Source: Aculops lycopersici (taxonomy: Eukaryota > Arthropoda > Arachnida > Trombidiformes > Eriophyidae). Taken from it: a stretch of DNA of 64,000 bases. Shown one piece after another: positions 36,122 to 48,246 of this stretch. The translations under genes were made by a program, and so were the position numbers. Each line of letters opens with the position of its first letter. Positions within the stretch are counted from its first letter, which is position 1. The stretch is taken from contig WNKI01000001.1 of the NCBI GenBank assembly GCA_015350385.1, positions 6,419,410-6,483,409 on the forward strand, given 5' to 3'. The notes under the pieces were generated by a model. The model saw only the letters and a program-made list of their open reading frames with translations, searched no databases and had not been told where the DNA came from.

Positions 36122-37337
36122 AGACAAGTATGCGAAATGTAAGAAATTTGGAGACATCTGCATCGGTTTTTGCATTGATGACCGGTTGGCTGTTGATAGG
36201 CGAGTTCAACTTTGCAGAGTTCAAATCAAATCACTGCGCGTCTCCTTAATCTTGGCTCGAGAATTTGAAATCCAAGTTCACGAAGAAACGGAACTGACTA
36301 ACTGAACGTATCAAAAGCTGGCCTCCCAATGAATGCGTTCTCTCTTGTCTGAACTCGAGCCAACAGCTCAGGTAACAACAAAGCGATTGAAATGGTTAAT
36401 GTTGTTACCTGCGCTTACCTGTCGCTGTCGCTTTCGGTGCTGTTGTTATTGCTGATGGCGTAATAGTAAAGCGAGCGATTAAAGTAGTTAGGGAAACTAC
36501 CGCAACAATAACAACAACAACAACAACAACAGCGGCAAGAGAATTATCGCCATTATTATAATGATGACGAAATGATAATAAAAATAATCATAATAATAAT
36601 TTGCAAATGCTCTAGCTAAAGCTCCCAATGAACGGAGTATCACAAGCTACAATGAGATTTAGGCGCTTTGGTGAGAACTTAGCGCTCAATTTGCTCGCCA
36701 TGTTCTCGTGTTCGTGTTGCTGTCTGTTTCTCGTTGCCAACCAATCGAGTTCTTGGTTTTGGCGTGTAGAATAATAGACCTGCAAGTGTTTAGGTTGCTG
36801 TTGCTTTAAATTACCACCACCACTGGCTCTTGGCTCTTGGCTCGAGCTCGAGAAACACGAACACAAGCAGAGAATGCGAAAAAGATGGAGAGAAAGAAAA
36901 TGAGCTCACGACTGGCATTTGAATCTCCCAGCAGCAAGATGAACAGCAACAGCACCGAAATCCACATCAACTACTTGAGACTTGCAGTTGTAGTTGGATT
37001 CTGCCTAGAACTAGGAGAAAACGATCGAGTGGAGTTGTAGCTTGAGATGAAGTATAAGTTGGAGTTAAAGCTTCAGCTGAAGCGAAAGAGAGTAAATTGC
37101 ATTCAAAGTCCAACAGGAACAACGACAGCAGCCACTATCATTATGATAATTCAATTTTGAGTTTCTTGCACGAGAAACATAATTCACAGTTGAGAGTTAA
37201 TTATTCTAGTTGTTGTTCATGTTTTCTCGCCAACTTTAACACTAAAATCTGGAGGGAGAAACTGGAATTCTTTTTGCTCTCGGGCTCCCATCGAGTTAAC
37301 TCCAACTCTTGAACTTTGGGACTCTCCCATTGGCCAC

Positions 37338-37338
<1 letters not shown>

Positions 37339-37379
<41 letters not shown>
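37339..37379. repeat. (AC)n microsatellite
   Basis: About twenty AC units. Confidence 0.92.
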
Positions 37380-37380
<1 letters not shown>

Positions 37381-38434
37381 CAAAGCCATGAAATATCAAC
37401 GCACATACACACGGCGACAGGTAAGATCATTAGGCCAGCGGGAGTCACTTACCTGGTTTGTTTGGTTTGGTGTTGGTTGTGCTTGATGCGAGCAGTGATT
37501 GAGTGACTGGCGCTAGCAGGAACCAAGCGACAACTTGTTGCTTTTTGCCTCGCTGCCCACTGCTATGCGATACAAACGACAATAACAACAGCGACAACAT
37601 CACAACAAACGACACCCGACAGCCCAAAGCGAGTGCTCGCTTCCTAGCTGGACACTCGTTTTCAGTTGCTCAGTTTTAGTTTCAATTTTAGTTTCATTTT
37701 CATTTCATCACACTCACAAAACGACGACAGCATTCGACAAACAACGACGACCATAAAGGCGAGCGAACGAGAGAGAAAAAAGTCATGGCAACAACTCGAA
37801 AGTAACTCATAAATAACAATGGCAACCGTACGCCTAGAAAAGTTGGAGTTGGAGTTGGAGTTTGAGTTGGAATCGCAATCGCAATTGGAAATTGAAAATT
37901 GGAAATCGGAATGGAAATGGAAAAGTTGGCTACTAAATTCAAATTTTTCCATCATTCGATTATCATGATTATGATTCCAGTTGTCGTTGCTGTTGGCCGC
38001 TCAGTTTTAAATTTCAATTTTGTTTGTTTGTTTGCCACAACTTTTTTCTCTAGTTTACTTTTCAACCACCTCGACGATCGATTCGGTCCGCCAGTCGGTT
38101 CGACACAAACTCTCGCACAAAGAACATGACAAATGAAATGCAAAACATGAAATTAACTCCGCGTCTCTGTTGTTAAATTTGCCCTCTCTTGCGCCAAGTT
38201 GTTATGTATCGCAAGTAGTAATCGCGAGCAATAGAGCAACAAGTGGTCGCCCTAATCGGCGATCTCATCTCTTGTGGGCTTGGCGCTCGCGTTGCCTTGT
38301 GTGCGTGAGCAAATGGGCGCACCTGTTGATTGGACGCTCGTTTGCTATCTTGCTCGCTGGCTTGCAATTTGCGGCCAGGAGTTTGCGAGCCAACAAACAC
38401 GAGCCACGCGCCTGTCGCCGTAACCATCGATGAA

Positions 38435-38530
38435 ACTGATACTGATACTGATACTGATACTGATACTGATACTGATACTGATACTGATACTGATACTGAT
38501 ACTGAAACTGAAACTGAAACTGAAACTGAT
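38435..38530. repeat. (ACTGAT)n then (ACTGAA)n hexanucleotide array
   Basis: About 96 bp, the longest hexamer array in the window. A run of ACTGAT is followed by ACTGAA units and ends in ACTGAT. The DTDT or SISI reading frames across it are repeat artefacts. Confidence 0.93.
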
Positions 38531-40109
38531 TCTGATCCTGATCCCGATTTTGTTACACACAGGCACAGTGAGTTTCACACTAACACTTCTCTAACTAAGA
38601 GAAGGCAGTAAAAAGACAATGTTGCTTTCTGGGCCGTAACTCAATGCGAGCTTACCGCTGTTTTGTGTTGAATTGGGGCGGCGACCGAAGTGGGCGATTA
38701 TCTCGCTAGTGGATCGTAGTGGTCGTTGTCGTCGTTGAAACGTCGTTAAAAGTGTTGCAATTGCTAATATCGAACTCGAGAGTCCAGTCGCCTTTTGGCT
38801 CGGCCGCTCGATGGGCAAGCAAACACTTTACACCTGCCGGAGGTGAAAATAAAAAGGCCAGCTTCAATCGGCGTGGTCATCGTCGCTTCGACAGACACCA
38901 TCGTCATCATTTGGATGAAAACATTTCGCGGACCAAGAAACACAAATGCAAATTATTGGCTTCTCGTGGTCCAAGCTCCTCGCGCAACAGTTGCAGTGCA
39001 TGTGCTAGTTGTCTCGGCTCTAGTCGTTGCTCTAGCTGGAGTTTGTGGCAGTTTTAGTCTTGCCCTCCTACTGACTGGGGGCAAGAACGGAACGAGAAAA
39101 TTGGGCGCCACGAAACGTCCAATTATCTTGCGAATGCGATTGCGATCAAATTTTATCGCAATCGCATTTGCGAAAATCGAAACGGACGATATAATATTTT
39201 TATCTGTCTTTCCTTCTGTTGCTGTCGAATGGAACAAGTCAATTTGAATGCAATTTGAAACCTTCGAGCCTCGGATAGGTCATTTTGTGTCAAACGACGA
39301 AGGAACTTATTTTGTCTCTTGTGTTTCTAGAATCACACACACACACACACAAACTGAGAGCAATCACAAATCAAGCAATGCAAAGTTGAATGGAAAACGA
39401 CTTTTTTGTCGTGCCCCAGTCCAGGCGCCAAATTTATGTTTGCAAGCCAAGAGTTAGCCAACATTTGCAATGAGCTAAATGCAAATGATGCAACATCCCC
39501 AATCAGCGCGCTTCTAATTGGTCTCTTCTCTCGCTTGCTCTAGTTTAGTCTACAACTAACTAATACCAATACCACCAACACCAACACCAACACCAAAGCT
39601 AACTCAAAATCTTACACTAAACTGAGAGAGGCTAACGAGCGAGCGTTTAATTGTGGAAATAAGCAAATTCAAGGGGGAAACTTCTCTGTTGCTACGGACA
39701 AATTGTGTTCAAAGTCTATAGTCAGCATCAGGTGGCGGCTGACTTCAGCCGGAGACTTGGGGACAGGCAAGGCAAAAAAGAGTCGTGACGAAACTAGAGA
39801 GCCCATGGCGCTGTGGCAAAGTTTACTGGAAGCGCACGATCCTCGGCTCACCTGCCGCTCGTCGGCGGAGCCAAGCGGCCCGATGGAGCTTATCGATTGC
39901 GCCGACGATGATATCGAGCATGAAGACGAGGTGCAAATCGCCTCGTGGATAAAATGACTCCAGTAGTGCTAGTTTCTCGGTTGTTTCTCTCGAATCTGTA
40001 GTAACCAGAACCAATCAAAGCTAGCGAATGTGTCAATTAGCTTCATTTTCGTTTGCGCTTACGTTTCAGTGGCCGAAACATTGGGACCAAGATGGAGTCG
40101 ACGAGTTAG

Positions 40110-40136
40110 TAGAGAGAGAGAGAGAGAGAGAGAGAG
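40110..40136. repeat. (GA)n microsatellite
   Basis: About 13 GA units. Confidence 0.9.
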
Positions 40137-42008
40137 CGAAGCTAATTGAGAGCAGGAAAAAAGAGCAAGTTTTGTGAAAAATTTGCCGCCCAAGTTAATG
40201 GACTTGCCTCGCTGATGCTCACAAGATTGATGATTGTCGAAATTTTCTTAACGAGCCTCAGGAAAAGCAAAGAGAAAAAGAGGCAGAAATGGTTGCTCAG
40301 TTGCCATTACATTCGCCTCTCAACCCTTGACTTCAATGTGTTTTCTTGTGCGTGTGTGTGGCTGTGGCTGTGTTTGTGCGTATGAAATGCGCGTTAGCCT
40401 TTATGTTTTCAACGCAAACACGCTCATAAGCTTTTTGCGACTCATTTTACGCAACACGCCAACTATAGCGACAATCATGGGCGACCCTTTAGCTTTTCCT
40501 CCTCGCGTTTACTTCATCATTCCCTCCCATTTAACCGACTCAGAAATTTCATTGCTCTTACTTCATAGTCGAGTCGCACAAGCAGCGACCTCCCCGCGAT
40601 AGATGCCATTGAGTAATTGACTTTGTTTGGTGGCGTCATTGGCGCGTCGTTCATTTATTGCTCGTTTCTCTTCTCGCGCTCGTTCATTTGCTTCCTTTGC
40701 TCTCGAAGAAATTTCGACTTTTTCCAAAAAGCTCTCCACTTCCAACTCTAATCCTGAAAAACTTTCCTTTGCCCAATTGCAAAGCAAATGCAATTTTGCG
40801 AAACTCAAGACTTGCTCTCTAAGTTGCTCGACGAGGCAAGAAAGCGAGCGAGCCAGTGGCCACTGGACTAGATTGGTGGTGGCGGCAAATTGCAACGACT
40901 TGATACATTTGGGCGTCCAGAATTTTAACGCGAGCTCCCACTACTATCAGCTCAAATCCTAATTTCAAATGGAAGCCAATGAAAGAGAGTGAATTGAAAC
41001 TCAAGTTCCACTGCAAGTTGCAAAAGAACTACTCCTACTACTGCTTTTGCTTTTGCTAAATTGTAATGATGATAATTTCAATGAAACTCTCCAACTTTCG
41101 CCGTGGCTCAACAAAACTCGTCTCGTGAGCATATGAGGCTAATAAAACCACACAAAATCGACGACTACGACGAGGCAATTGATTACTGCTATTATATCGC
41201 AACACTTCGCCGTCGTGCTCGTCAAGTCGACCGACTCTTTGCTTTGGGACTTGACATCGTTTCATTTCCAACATTGAACATTGGCGACATTTGACACCAA
41301 ACTCAGCGATTCGAAAGTCGACAGTCGAGAGTCACTCAATGAGATTGGAGACTTGAAACTGAGGGAAATTCCAACTCTCGAAGAGGAACAAAGTTTTTGT
41401 TTTCCCTTACATTTGCAAACTTAAACTTTCCAAAAAGAAAACACACTAATTCGTCGTCGTCGTTGTAGCTGTAGTAGCATTAGTCGTCGTCTTTGTCGTA
41501 ATGACTGATGGCCAACAACAACGACAACGACAGCGACCACGACTACGAAGTTCGAGTTGCAAATTGAAAAAGTTTACAATCAATGGAAAGAGAAAGAAGA
41601 CGAAAGAGAAGAAGAATCAGAAACGGAATTACCTTTGGCATTTGTGGCCTAGACGACAACTTGGCCGATTGTAGTTTTATAGGCAATTCGAAGTGAGCGA
41701 CATAAGAGGCTAACGTGGACGAAAACTACCACTACGGTAACAAAGTCGCTTAATGAGAGCAGTAATTGTAGCCAGTTTCCACTAGCTCGCCGAGCGGCCG
41801 GTGAGCAAGTTAAGTGAAAGCGAAAGTCTTTTTGTTTTTCCCCAATGTTAGTTGGTTTGCTGGTTAATTTAGCCAGTTGGATAGTAAAAGTTTATTGTTG
41901 CCGGCTAGCAATTTCATTCCATCTGCTTGTGTTTGCAGGTAAGTCAGTCCACCAGTCAGGCAGACTCCAGTGAGGAGCCTGTCAGTCAGGAATCGGGGAA
42001 GGGAGATT

Positions 42009-43853
42009 TCAATTCCTTATTATGGCTGTTGTTTGAATCTGTTGCTGAGCTTGCTGCTGTTGCGACTTCTTAGTTGCTTGCCTCTTATGCTTCAATCTAT
42101 CACATTTTCTCATCTTGCAGATCTGATGGCTTCTCACACTCTTGCACGGGCCACACTCGCCACAATTGTCCTTATGCTCGCAACCCGGACAGGTACCGCA
42201 ACGCTTCCGCTTTCTCCTCACCGGTTGGTTGCTTGGCGTTGTGCTTGTGGCAGTGATAATTGTTTGAGGTCCCATCAGTTGGTTGTTCTGATGGTTGTGA
42301 TTGAGGTGGTTAAGTTGCTGGGGCTGATGGTGGTGGTGGTGTTGTTGGAGATGGATTTGTTGCAATTGTTGAGGTTGCTGTTGTTGGATTAGAGGCTGTG
42401 CTTGGAGGTGGCTATGGTTGTGGTGCATGAATTGCTGCTGATGACCAACTGTGGTCACGAGTGAGGTCAGGTTTGTTTGATGAGGTTGGAGCTGGATTGC
42501 TTGAGGATGTTGTTGCATTTGGAGCTGAGGTTGCTGTTGCATTTGGTGTTGAGGAGTGTGGTAGTGGATGTGGTTGAGGTGAACATGCTGCTGCTGCTGA
42601 GATGGGTGCAGGTGCGTTAATTGCAATTGACCATTTGCTGTCAATTGATGTTGTTGTTGTTGTATTGGCGAGGTATTATTGTTGCTGCTATTATTGCTAC
42701 CTAATTGATGCAATTGGGTAGCATAATCTGATGGTGTGCTTGTTGTTGTTGTTAGAATATCACTATATTCTTCCTGATTATTATTGTTGTTGTTGATGAT
42801 AATGTTGTTGTTGTTTGTAGAATTAGTGTTGTTATTATTATTATCATTGTTATTATTACTATTACTTGTGATGCCATTCGATGTTGGTGAATTATGATTG
42901 TTATTATTGTTGGCAGCGGTAATATAATTTGCCGACTTCATCATAAGTCCATTGTGTGTAGACACAAGCATCGTCTCTGTCCCAGGCAACCCGTTCTGTA
43001 GGGTTGCTGTTGCTGTCGTTGTCGTTGTAGTTGTTGGCGCGGTCGTTAGTATTCCATCTGGCGATTGGCCGTTTCCAGTTGCACAATAATGTTGAATTGC
43101 ACCATTGGTCGACTGTTGCGCAACACTAACACCACCATTGAGCATTGACTGAGGAGTCGGCGGAGTTCCGTTAGATGAGTTGCTTGCCACAGTGATGGCC
43201 AAAGTGGTTGGCGATTGTTGTTGGCTAGTGGCTGTGGTGGTTGATGTGGTTGTTGCAAGAACTTGGCCATTGACGAGGTTCATCTGTTGCGCTTCATGGT
43301 GGTTGAGGTTTAGATGTTGCGGTGGTTGCTGTTGTTGATTTAAAAAGTCTTGTGCCTGTTGCTGGTGGGTATTATTATTATTACTATTATTGAACTGATG
43401 ATTTGGCTGGTGGTCCACGGGGGAGCCATTGGCGCTTGCGGTGGTTGAGGTGGTTGTTGTGGCTGCAATTGAGGCTGTTGGTGTAACAGTGGTCGCTATT
43501 GGACTCATATGCTGGGGCTGGAATTCAATCACGTACACATGTTGAGGATTTGAGGTGAGCTGTTGCTGCTGTTGGTTGAGCTGTTGGTTTGGGTCTTGGT
43601 TAATTTGGTGATTCAGGTGGTGCATTTGAGAGTGCGGGTGTTGATACTGCTGCTGCTGCTGCTGTTGCGACAGGTGGTGATGCGATTCAAAATTGTGGTT
43701 GAATTGGTCTGACTGAAAGGTTTGGGTGTATTGAGGATGGTAGTGGTGATACTGGTGGCCATTGTGGTGAAGGTACTGACTGGCGTTCATCACTTGAGTC
43801 TGATGATTCTCTTGCTGACTTATGATTTGCAAAGGCGATTGATACGTGTCCAT
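42009..43853 (-). CDS. Gln/Asn/His-rich protein with C-terminal CXXC zinc finger
   Basis: A 614-residue single-exon frame starting at an ATG in a good context (CAAAAATGG). Residues 1-540 are low complexity: His/Gln-rich at the start, Thr/Ser/Asn-rich in the middle with long Asn runs, and Gln/His-rich again. Residues 546-590 are a CXXC zinc finger introduced by RRKRKR. The eight cysteines are at 552, 555, 558, 564, 567, 570, 579 and 584, in the order CxxCxxC, CxxCxxC, C, C, with the signature SHQICKMRKC. This version lacks the KFGG loop of the CFP1/MLL class and is closest to TET and CXXC4/CXXC5. Members of this class bind CpG-containing DNA in the nucleus. The frame ends 24 residues after the finger, with no TET dioxygenase domain and no clear splice donor after the finger. 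It is either a stand-alone CXXC4/5-like protein or a separated TET N-terminal part. A TTTATT on the plus strand near 41890 could be its poly(A) signal. Confidence 0.88.
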   Translation of the reverse strand: MDTYQSPLQIISQQENHQTQVMNASQYLHHNGHQYHHYHPQYTQTFQSDQFNHNFESHHHLSQQQQQQQYQHPHSQMHHLNHQINQDPNQQLNQQQQQLTSNPQHVYVIEFQPQHMSPIATTVTPTASIAATTTTSTTASANGSPVDHQPNHQFNNSNNNNTHQQQAQDFLNQQQQPPQHLNLNHHEAQQMNLVNGQVLATTTSTTTATSQQQSPTTLAITVASNSSNGTPPTPQSMLNGGVSVAQQSTNGAIQHYCATGNGQSPDGILTTAPTTTTTTTATATLQNGLPGTETMLVSTHNGLMMKSANYITAANNNNNHNSPTSNGITSNSNNNNDNNNNNTNSTNNNNIIINNNNNNQEEYSDILTTTTSTPSDYATQLHQLGSNNSSNNNTSPIQQQQHQLTANGQLQLTHLHPSQQQQHVHLNHIHYHTPQHQMQQQPQLQMQQHPQAIQLQPHQTNLTSLVTTVGHQQQFMHHNHSHLQAQPLIQQQQPQQLQQIHLQQHHHHHQPQQLNHLNHNHQNNQLMGPQTIITATSTTPSNQPVRRKRKRCGTCPGCEHKDNCGECGPCKSVRSHQICKMRKCDRLKHKRQATKKSQQQQAQQQIQTTAIIRN

Positions 43854-46761
43854 TTTTGAAACTTTCAATCAATTATCTTTCTCTACTCAATATCAATTAT
43901 TATAACTCTGGTAACTCTCAATCAATTGATCAAGTAGTTGATGCTAACAGTATATGTATGTGCGTACAGATGATTTATATAACTTGGAAATAATAAGCGC
44001 GCGCGCTCACGCTGACAAGAGATATTATAGTGGCTGGCTGGATGGCTGGCTGGTTGAGCTCTATTGGCTCGATTGGCTTTATAATAAGCAATAATAATAT
44101 TAATGATAATAATAATGATAGAATTTCAAAATCAATAGATAAACGTGGAAGCAATATTTTATTGTAATATTTTTCTCTCCCTATATCTCAACTCAATGTT
44201 GTCTCTCTGCCTCTCTCTTCTCAATCTTTGAGATTAATTTATCTTGCGAGTGTGTGCTCTCTGACGAGTCTTTTACCGTATGCGCGCGGATCGCGCTGGT
44301 TCTCTCACTCGCTCGCCGCTTCGCTCTGTTGCTCTTGTCGTCTTCTGGCGTAAACAACATGCATCTCCGTTTGTTGCGTGTGTGTGGCTGTGTTTGTGTG
44401 GGTTGGCAACTCTCCTCTGCGGCTCTCGCTGGCCAAAACTTTTTTTCTTTCCCCCTCCCGCTATTGTGCCTTTCGCACTGCGCACGCCGTGCTGGTCCGC
44501 AAATGTGCGAGTGTGTGTCACAAAAATTCAGGGTCCAACCCGCACTTTATTTTACCATTATATTATTGAGACACCACGAAGCTCCAACTCATGTTTGCAA
44601 TGAGATGACAACAGGCATGTCGCAGATAATCAGGGAACAGCGGGAAATAAAAAAAGGACCTGACTTTTGAGACTCCTGTGTGTGAGGCGAATCGGGGAAC
44701 TGGCGACCAGAGAACGCTGCTTTCCCCCATTATATTCACCAAATCTCTAGGCGTCGCCAACTCTTAAAACTCTTTCCTCCCCCACTGGTGCTGGCTATTT
44801 CCTAGGCAACGCATGCGCACCTACATGAAACCTGGCATCCATGTGACTTCTTTCCCCCCTACCAAGAGAAACCTCACGACAGCAACAGCAACAACACCAA
44901 CTCGCCCGAACCACATGGACCTTTTCGAACGCCACCTGGCGTCCCTATCTGGTCACCTTTCTTCTTCAAAGATTAGTCCTAATCAAATGCTCAATTAGCA
45001 TTACCTGCAAGCCACCTGTTGGATACTATCTATTTAGAACATTGAACGCTAATCTAAGACAGAACCATATGCTATTGGTCAAATATTCAAGGTTATCTCT
45101 CATTGGTGTGTAGTTATTTGCACCTGCCTCGACTGAAATTATAGAACAAAAAGGTTCCATGGCAAACGTTGAGATTATTAATATTACTTACCGAGAATAG
45201 AAACGCAACTATTATTGTTTGCAAATATAAATCTCGAAAATCAACTATGACGACGATGACAGCTCACTGAACTGTCAGAAACTCGTGGATTAATCCAGTT
45301 TACTGGGTTTATTCCAGTTCAGCAAAACAGTCGAAGAGCTTTCTAAACCTCGTGGAAGATGAATGATGATCCATGTTTACAAAGTTGATATTGTCGTCGT
45401 CACTTGTATTAGAGTTAATTGAAACTCGTTATCACGACCTATGGGTGGCTTTCGTTAAACTTATTCACTAGACATAACAAGCTTCTAGCCAAAATACGCA
45501 CATGCAACATGTAAACAACAACATGAACCACTAAAATGACGATGACTGTGGCTGTTAAGTTGCGAGAGAAGATATCTCATGGTAATAGTGATGTTGTAAC
45601 CGCGGTATTAGAAGTCAAGTTAGATCTAGTTGGCCATAAATCATCAGTTTGTATCACCTCTCAAATTGTATCATTTGCATGCACCCATCAAGGAGCCATG
45701 TGAAAGCTTGCAAATTTTGTCAACATTCCGCACTGGCTGGTTAGCTGGCTTTCAGAAGGAAGAATGATGAACTTTCTGATAGTATCCATTTGGATAATTT
45801 ATATTTAATTTAAACGTTGCCACCATCGTTATCGCTCTCGATAAACCAGAATAGACCACTACTTCTGCGATAGACTAGAAGCAAGAGGAATTGACGAGAA
45901 AATTAGATTCCCTCCATGTGATACTAGCTGCGCGCGAATGTTTACCATTACTAAGCAATCTCTATTGTTATCATTATTAGACATTAGATAGTTAGATAGA
46001 AAGCAAATCGAAATGATTGACAAAGATGATGATCATCGTGACAGCGGCAATATGGTGTGCGATTCATTAAGCTAACGCTTAGCTAATAACAAATAAGATC
46101 AATGGGCAATCCGCATTACATTGTACTGGCTGTTAAACACTGCCGCTGTTGCTGCTACATCATTGTCTTCGATTTCATCATCATCGATATAAAGAAGCAG
46201 AGGATGATGAGATTCGAGTCGTGTGAGTCAGGCTGGCGCCATTTCTTTAGAACAAGACTCGCTGTTTATGGTGTGAATGTATCGTAATAGAGCTATTATT
46301 ATCCGATCGGAGCTCTCTATCCATAGTCAACAAAGGCATTGCATTAGAAGGTTCCACTTGTTGATTTAGATTGTTAGTGCAGAGTTGACTAATCGCTAAC
46401 ACGTAGACACGATGACAACAGTGGAAACAGCAACAACAAAAACGTCACTTGGACATTATTGGTAATTATTAGTTGAAGCATTATGAGCTGAAGCTGATGC
46501 ATGTATTAGTATTTATTAATAATACCAATATTTGGACATTCATTCGTTTAATATTATTATGATTATTGATTGAATTTCTACGATATCACAAATTATTAGA
46601 ATTGAGAGAATGGAAACCAAGATTATTCCATGTAATTTTAGTTTCCACAATAACCAGCACCAATCGCTCGATTGAATGATTCCATTATCACGACTGAGTA
46701 TCTAGCGATACTCAACAATTGAGCTCTCACATTTGCTAGCTAGTTATCTTGGCAGACCAAT
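43854..46761. other. intergenic between CXXC and RING-CH genes
   Basis: About 2.9 kb with no recognised gene. It includes AAT-rich repeats near 44091-44125, a GC-richer stretch at 44280-44480 and motifs CCACCTGTTG at 45012 and CCACTTGTTG at 46354. It probably contains the CXXC gene promoter and the RING-CH gene 3' untranslated region. Confidence 0.4.
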
Positions 46762-48020
46762 TCACCCTTTAAGTGATGAAACTTTCATATGCCTATTTGA
46801 TTGATCTTGATGGTTGGAAGTGAGTTGACCATGTTGCTGTTGTTGTCTTGTTGTTGTTGAATCAAGTTCTTGATTGTGATGATGGTGACCGTGAATATGC
46901 GCAACTTGTCTACGCGAGGACAAAGGCTGTTGGTTATGCTGCCGCTGAGGTCTTGACAAAGATGTCTTGTTGTGATTATTGTCTGCTATAGCATTAGAAT
47001 TGCCACTTCCACTTATATTCTCACTATTATTATTATTACTATTACCATTGCTAACACTACTACTATCGCTATTACTATTGACTCTCAAATTATTACTGTT
47101 GCCATCCATTACCGCCACTGGCGAGGATGAATGTTGCTGACTGTGTTGACCATGGTCATACTCGGTAATATAGTACGTTTGGTTCATGCTTAGAAATTTG
47201 GCAATCAATCCATAAAGAGTGTCACGGGCCTTTGTTTGCACGTAGATGGCTAGAAAGAAGCTCATAAAGAAGAAGCCGGCGCAAAGGATCATAAATTTTT
47301 CATCATGTGCCAAGCGACTGCTGGCCAAGTGGTTTGAATAGCCGCCAAAGGTACCATGCCGAAAGGTTGTTGGTTGATGGCTTGAATGGTGACCGTGTCC
47401 ATTTGATGATGATGATCTCGAGGAGGTCTGGTGCTGCTCGCTTGCCGTCAAGTGGCTAGGGTTTCCGCTTGTTGGTTGGGTGACAATTGGAATGTCTTGA
47501 GGTTTCTTGCACAAAATTGGAGCTAGTGCACAGAAGAACATCAATCCAATGGCACCAACAAAGATTAAATGCAAAAACATATCCTTGTAGCTACATTTAG
47601 GAAACTGCATTTGCTTATAATTGAATCGCTTGTGCCAGGTGTATTCGTGGGCACAAAGCTCACAACTCATTGGCTTCTCATTGGTTCGATTTGAGATCTC
47701 GAGCCACTTTAGTAGGCAGCCACAGTGGATATATTGCATTGTACCCGAACATTTGCACGGCGATATCAATTTGTCGCCATTTTTACTTGATCCTAGGTGA
47801 CAGATTTTACAAAACGGTCTATTTAAACTGAGCGATGAAACACTTGAGCAAATTGTCTTGGCATCAGCATCTTCCGAATCTTCCATATCATGTGCCGAAC
47901 TATCCTTTAAAGCTTGCGACTCTTGATTGCGACTGCCATTATTTTGGTGACTCTGGCCGCCACGGCCACCGTATCCATTATCTCTCAGCATATCAATGGA
48001 TCGATAGACGATGACATTAG
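46762..48020 (-). CDS. MARCH-type RING-CH E3 ubiquitin ligase, 3' exon
   Basis: Membrane ubiquitin ligase exon. The open frame reaches an ATG at 48099, and in that 445-residue numbering the RING-CH (C4HC3) ligands are C97, C100, C115, C117, H125, C128, C146 and C149 (FCKICH, SPCKC, IHCGC, CELC). Two hydrophobic segments follow at about 174-196 and 268-287, the usual two-pass MARCH layout with the RING in the cytosol. They are separated by a Ser/His-rich loop of ~70 residues, longer than usual. A long Ser/Asn/Gln/His-rich tail ends the protein. MARCH ligases ubiquitinate membrane proteins and direct them to endosomes. The exon start at 48020 is inferred from acceptor CATATTTTAG|CT, which joins in phase to the upstream frame at 48315. 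Alternatively translation starts at 48099 as a separate gene. Confidence 0.85.
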
Positions 48021-48190
48021 CTAAAATATGAAGCCATTTTGTGATTGTAATGTTGTTAGGATGCGGTGTTGGTATCATTTTGTTTTGGTTTTTCGGCATG
48101 TTTACAAAAAAGCCACCAAGTTTGAGTGGTTAAGATCAATTTTTTGAAGGTTAGCTTAAAAGGCTTTTATATGAGCTTTTAACAAAGCAA

Positions 48191-48246
48191 GAGAGAGAGA
48201 GAGAGAGAGANNNNNNNNNNNNNNNNNNNNAGAGAGAGAGAGAGAG
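48191..48246. repeat. (GA)n microsatellite with 20-base N gap
   Basis: GA dinucleotides flank Ns at 48211-48230, inside the predicted intron of the RING-CH gene. The true length of the array is unknown. Confidence 0.95.

Larger units (their letters stand above)
22295..42008. other. about 19.7 kb gene-poor region
   Basis: No coding region is supported. Frames here are short and lack domains or a codon signature. The region is dense in microsatellites (listed separately), triplet runs near 23155-23230, 24840-24880, 25257-25310 and 27000-27055, and a TTCTA pentamer run near 26410-26450. It carries seven perfect CAACAAGTGG decamers and nine perfect CAGGTAAG/CTTACCTG octamers between 27.6 and 42.0 kb. 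It may be regulatory DNA for a flanking gene, host non-coding transcripts, or introns of a gene whose exons I cannot recognise. Confidence 0.4.

Noticed and set aside
38330..38611. Frame with Asp-Thr repeats
   Set aside because: Generated by the ACTGAT hexamer array; the opposite strand gives an equally open Ser-Ile frame.
44254..44670. 138-residue plus-strand frame upstream of the CXXC gene
   Set aside because: Three overlapping frames are open on the same strand and one on the other, Cys/Leu-rich with no family signature; more likely promoter-proximal GC-richer DNA.
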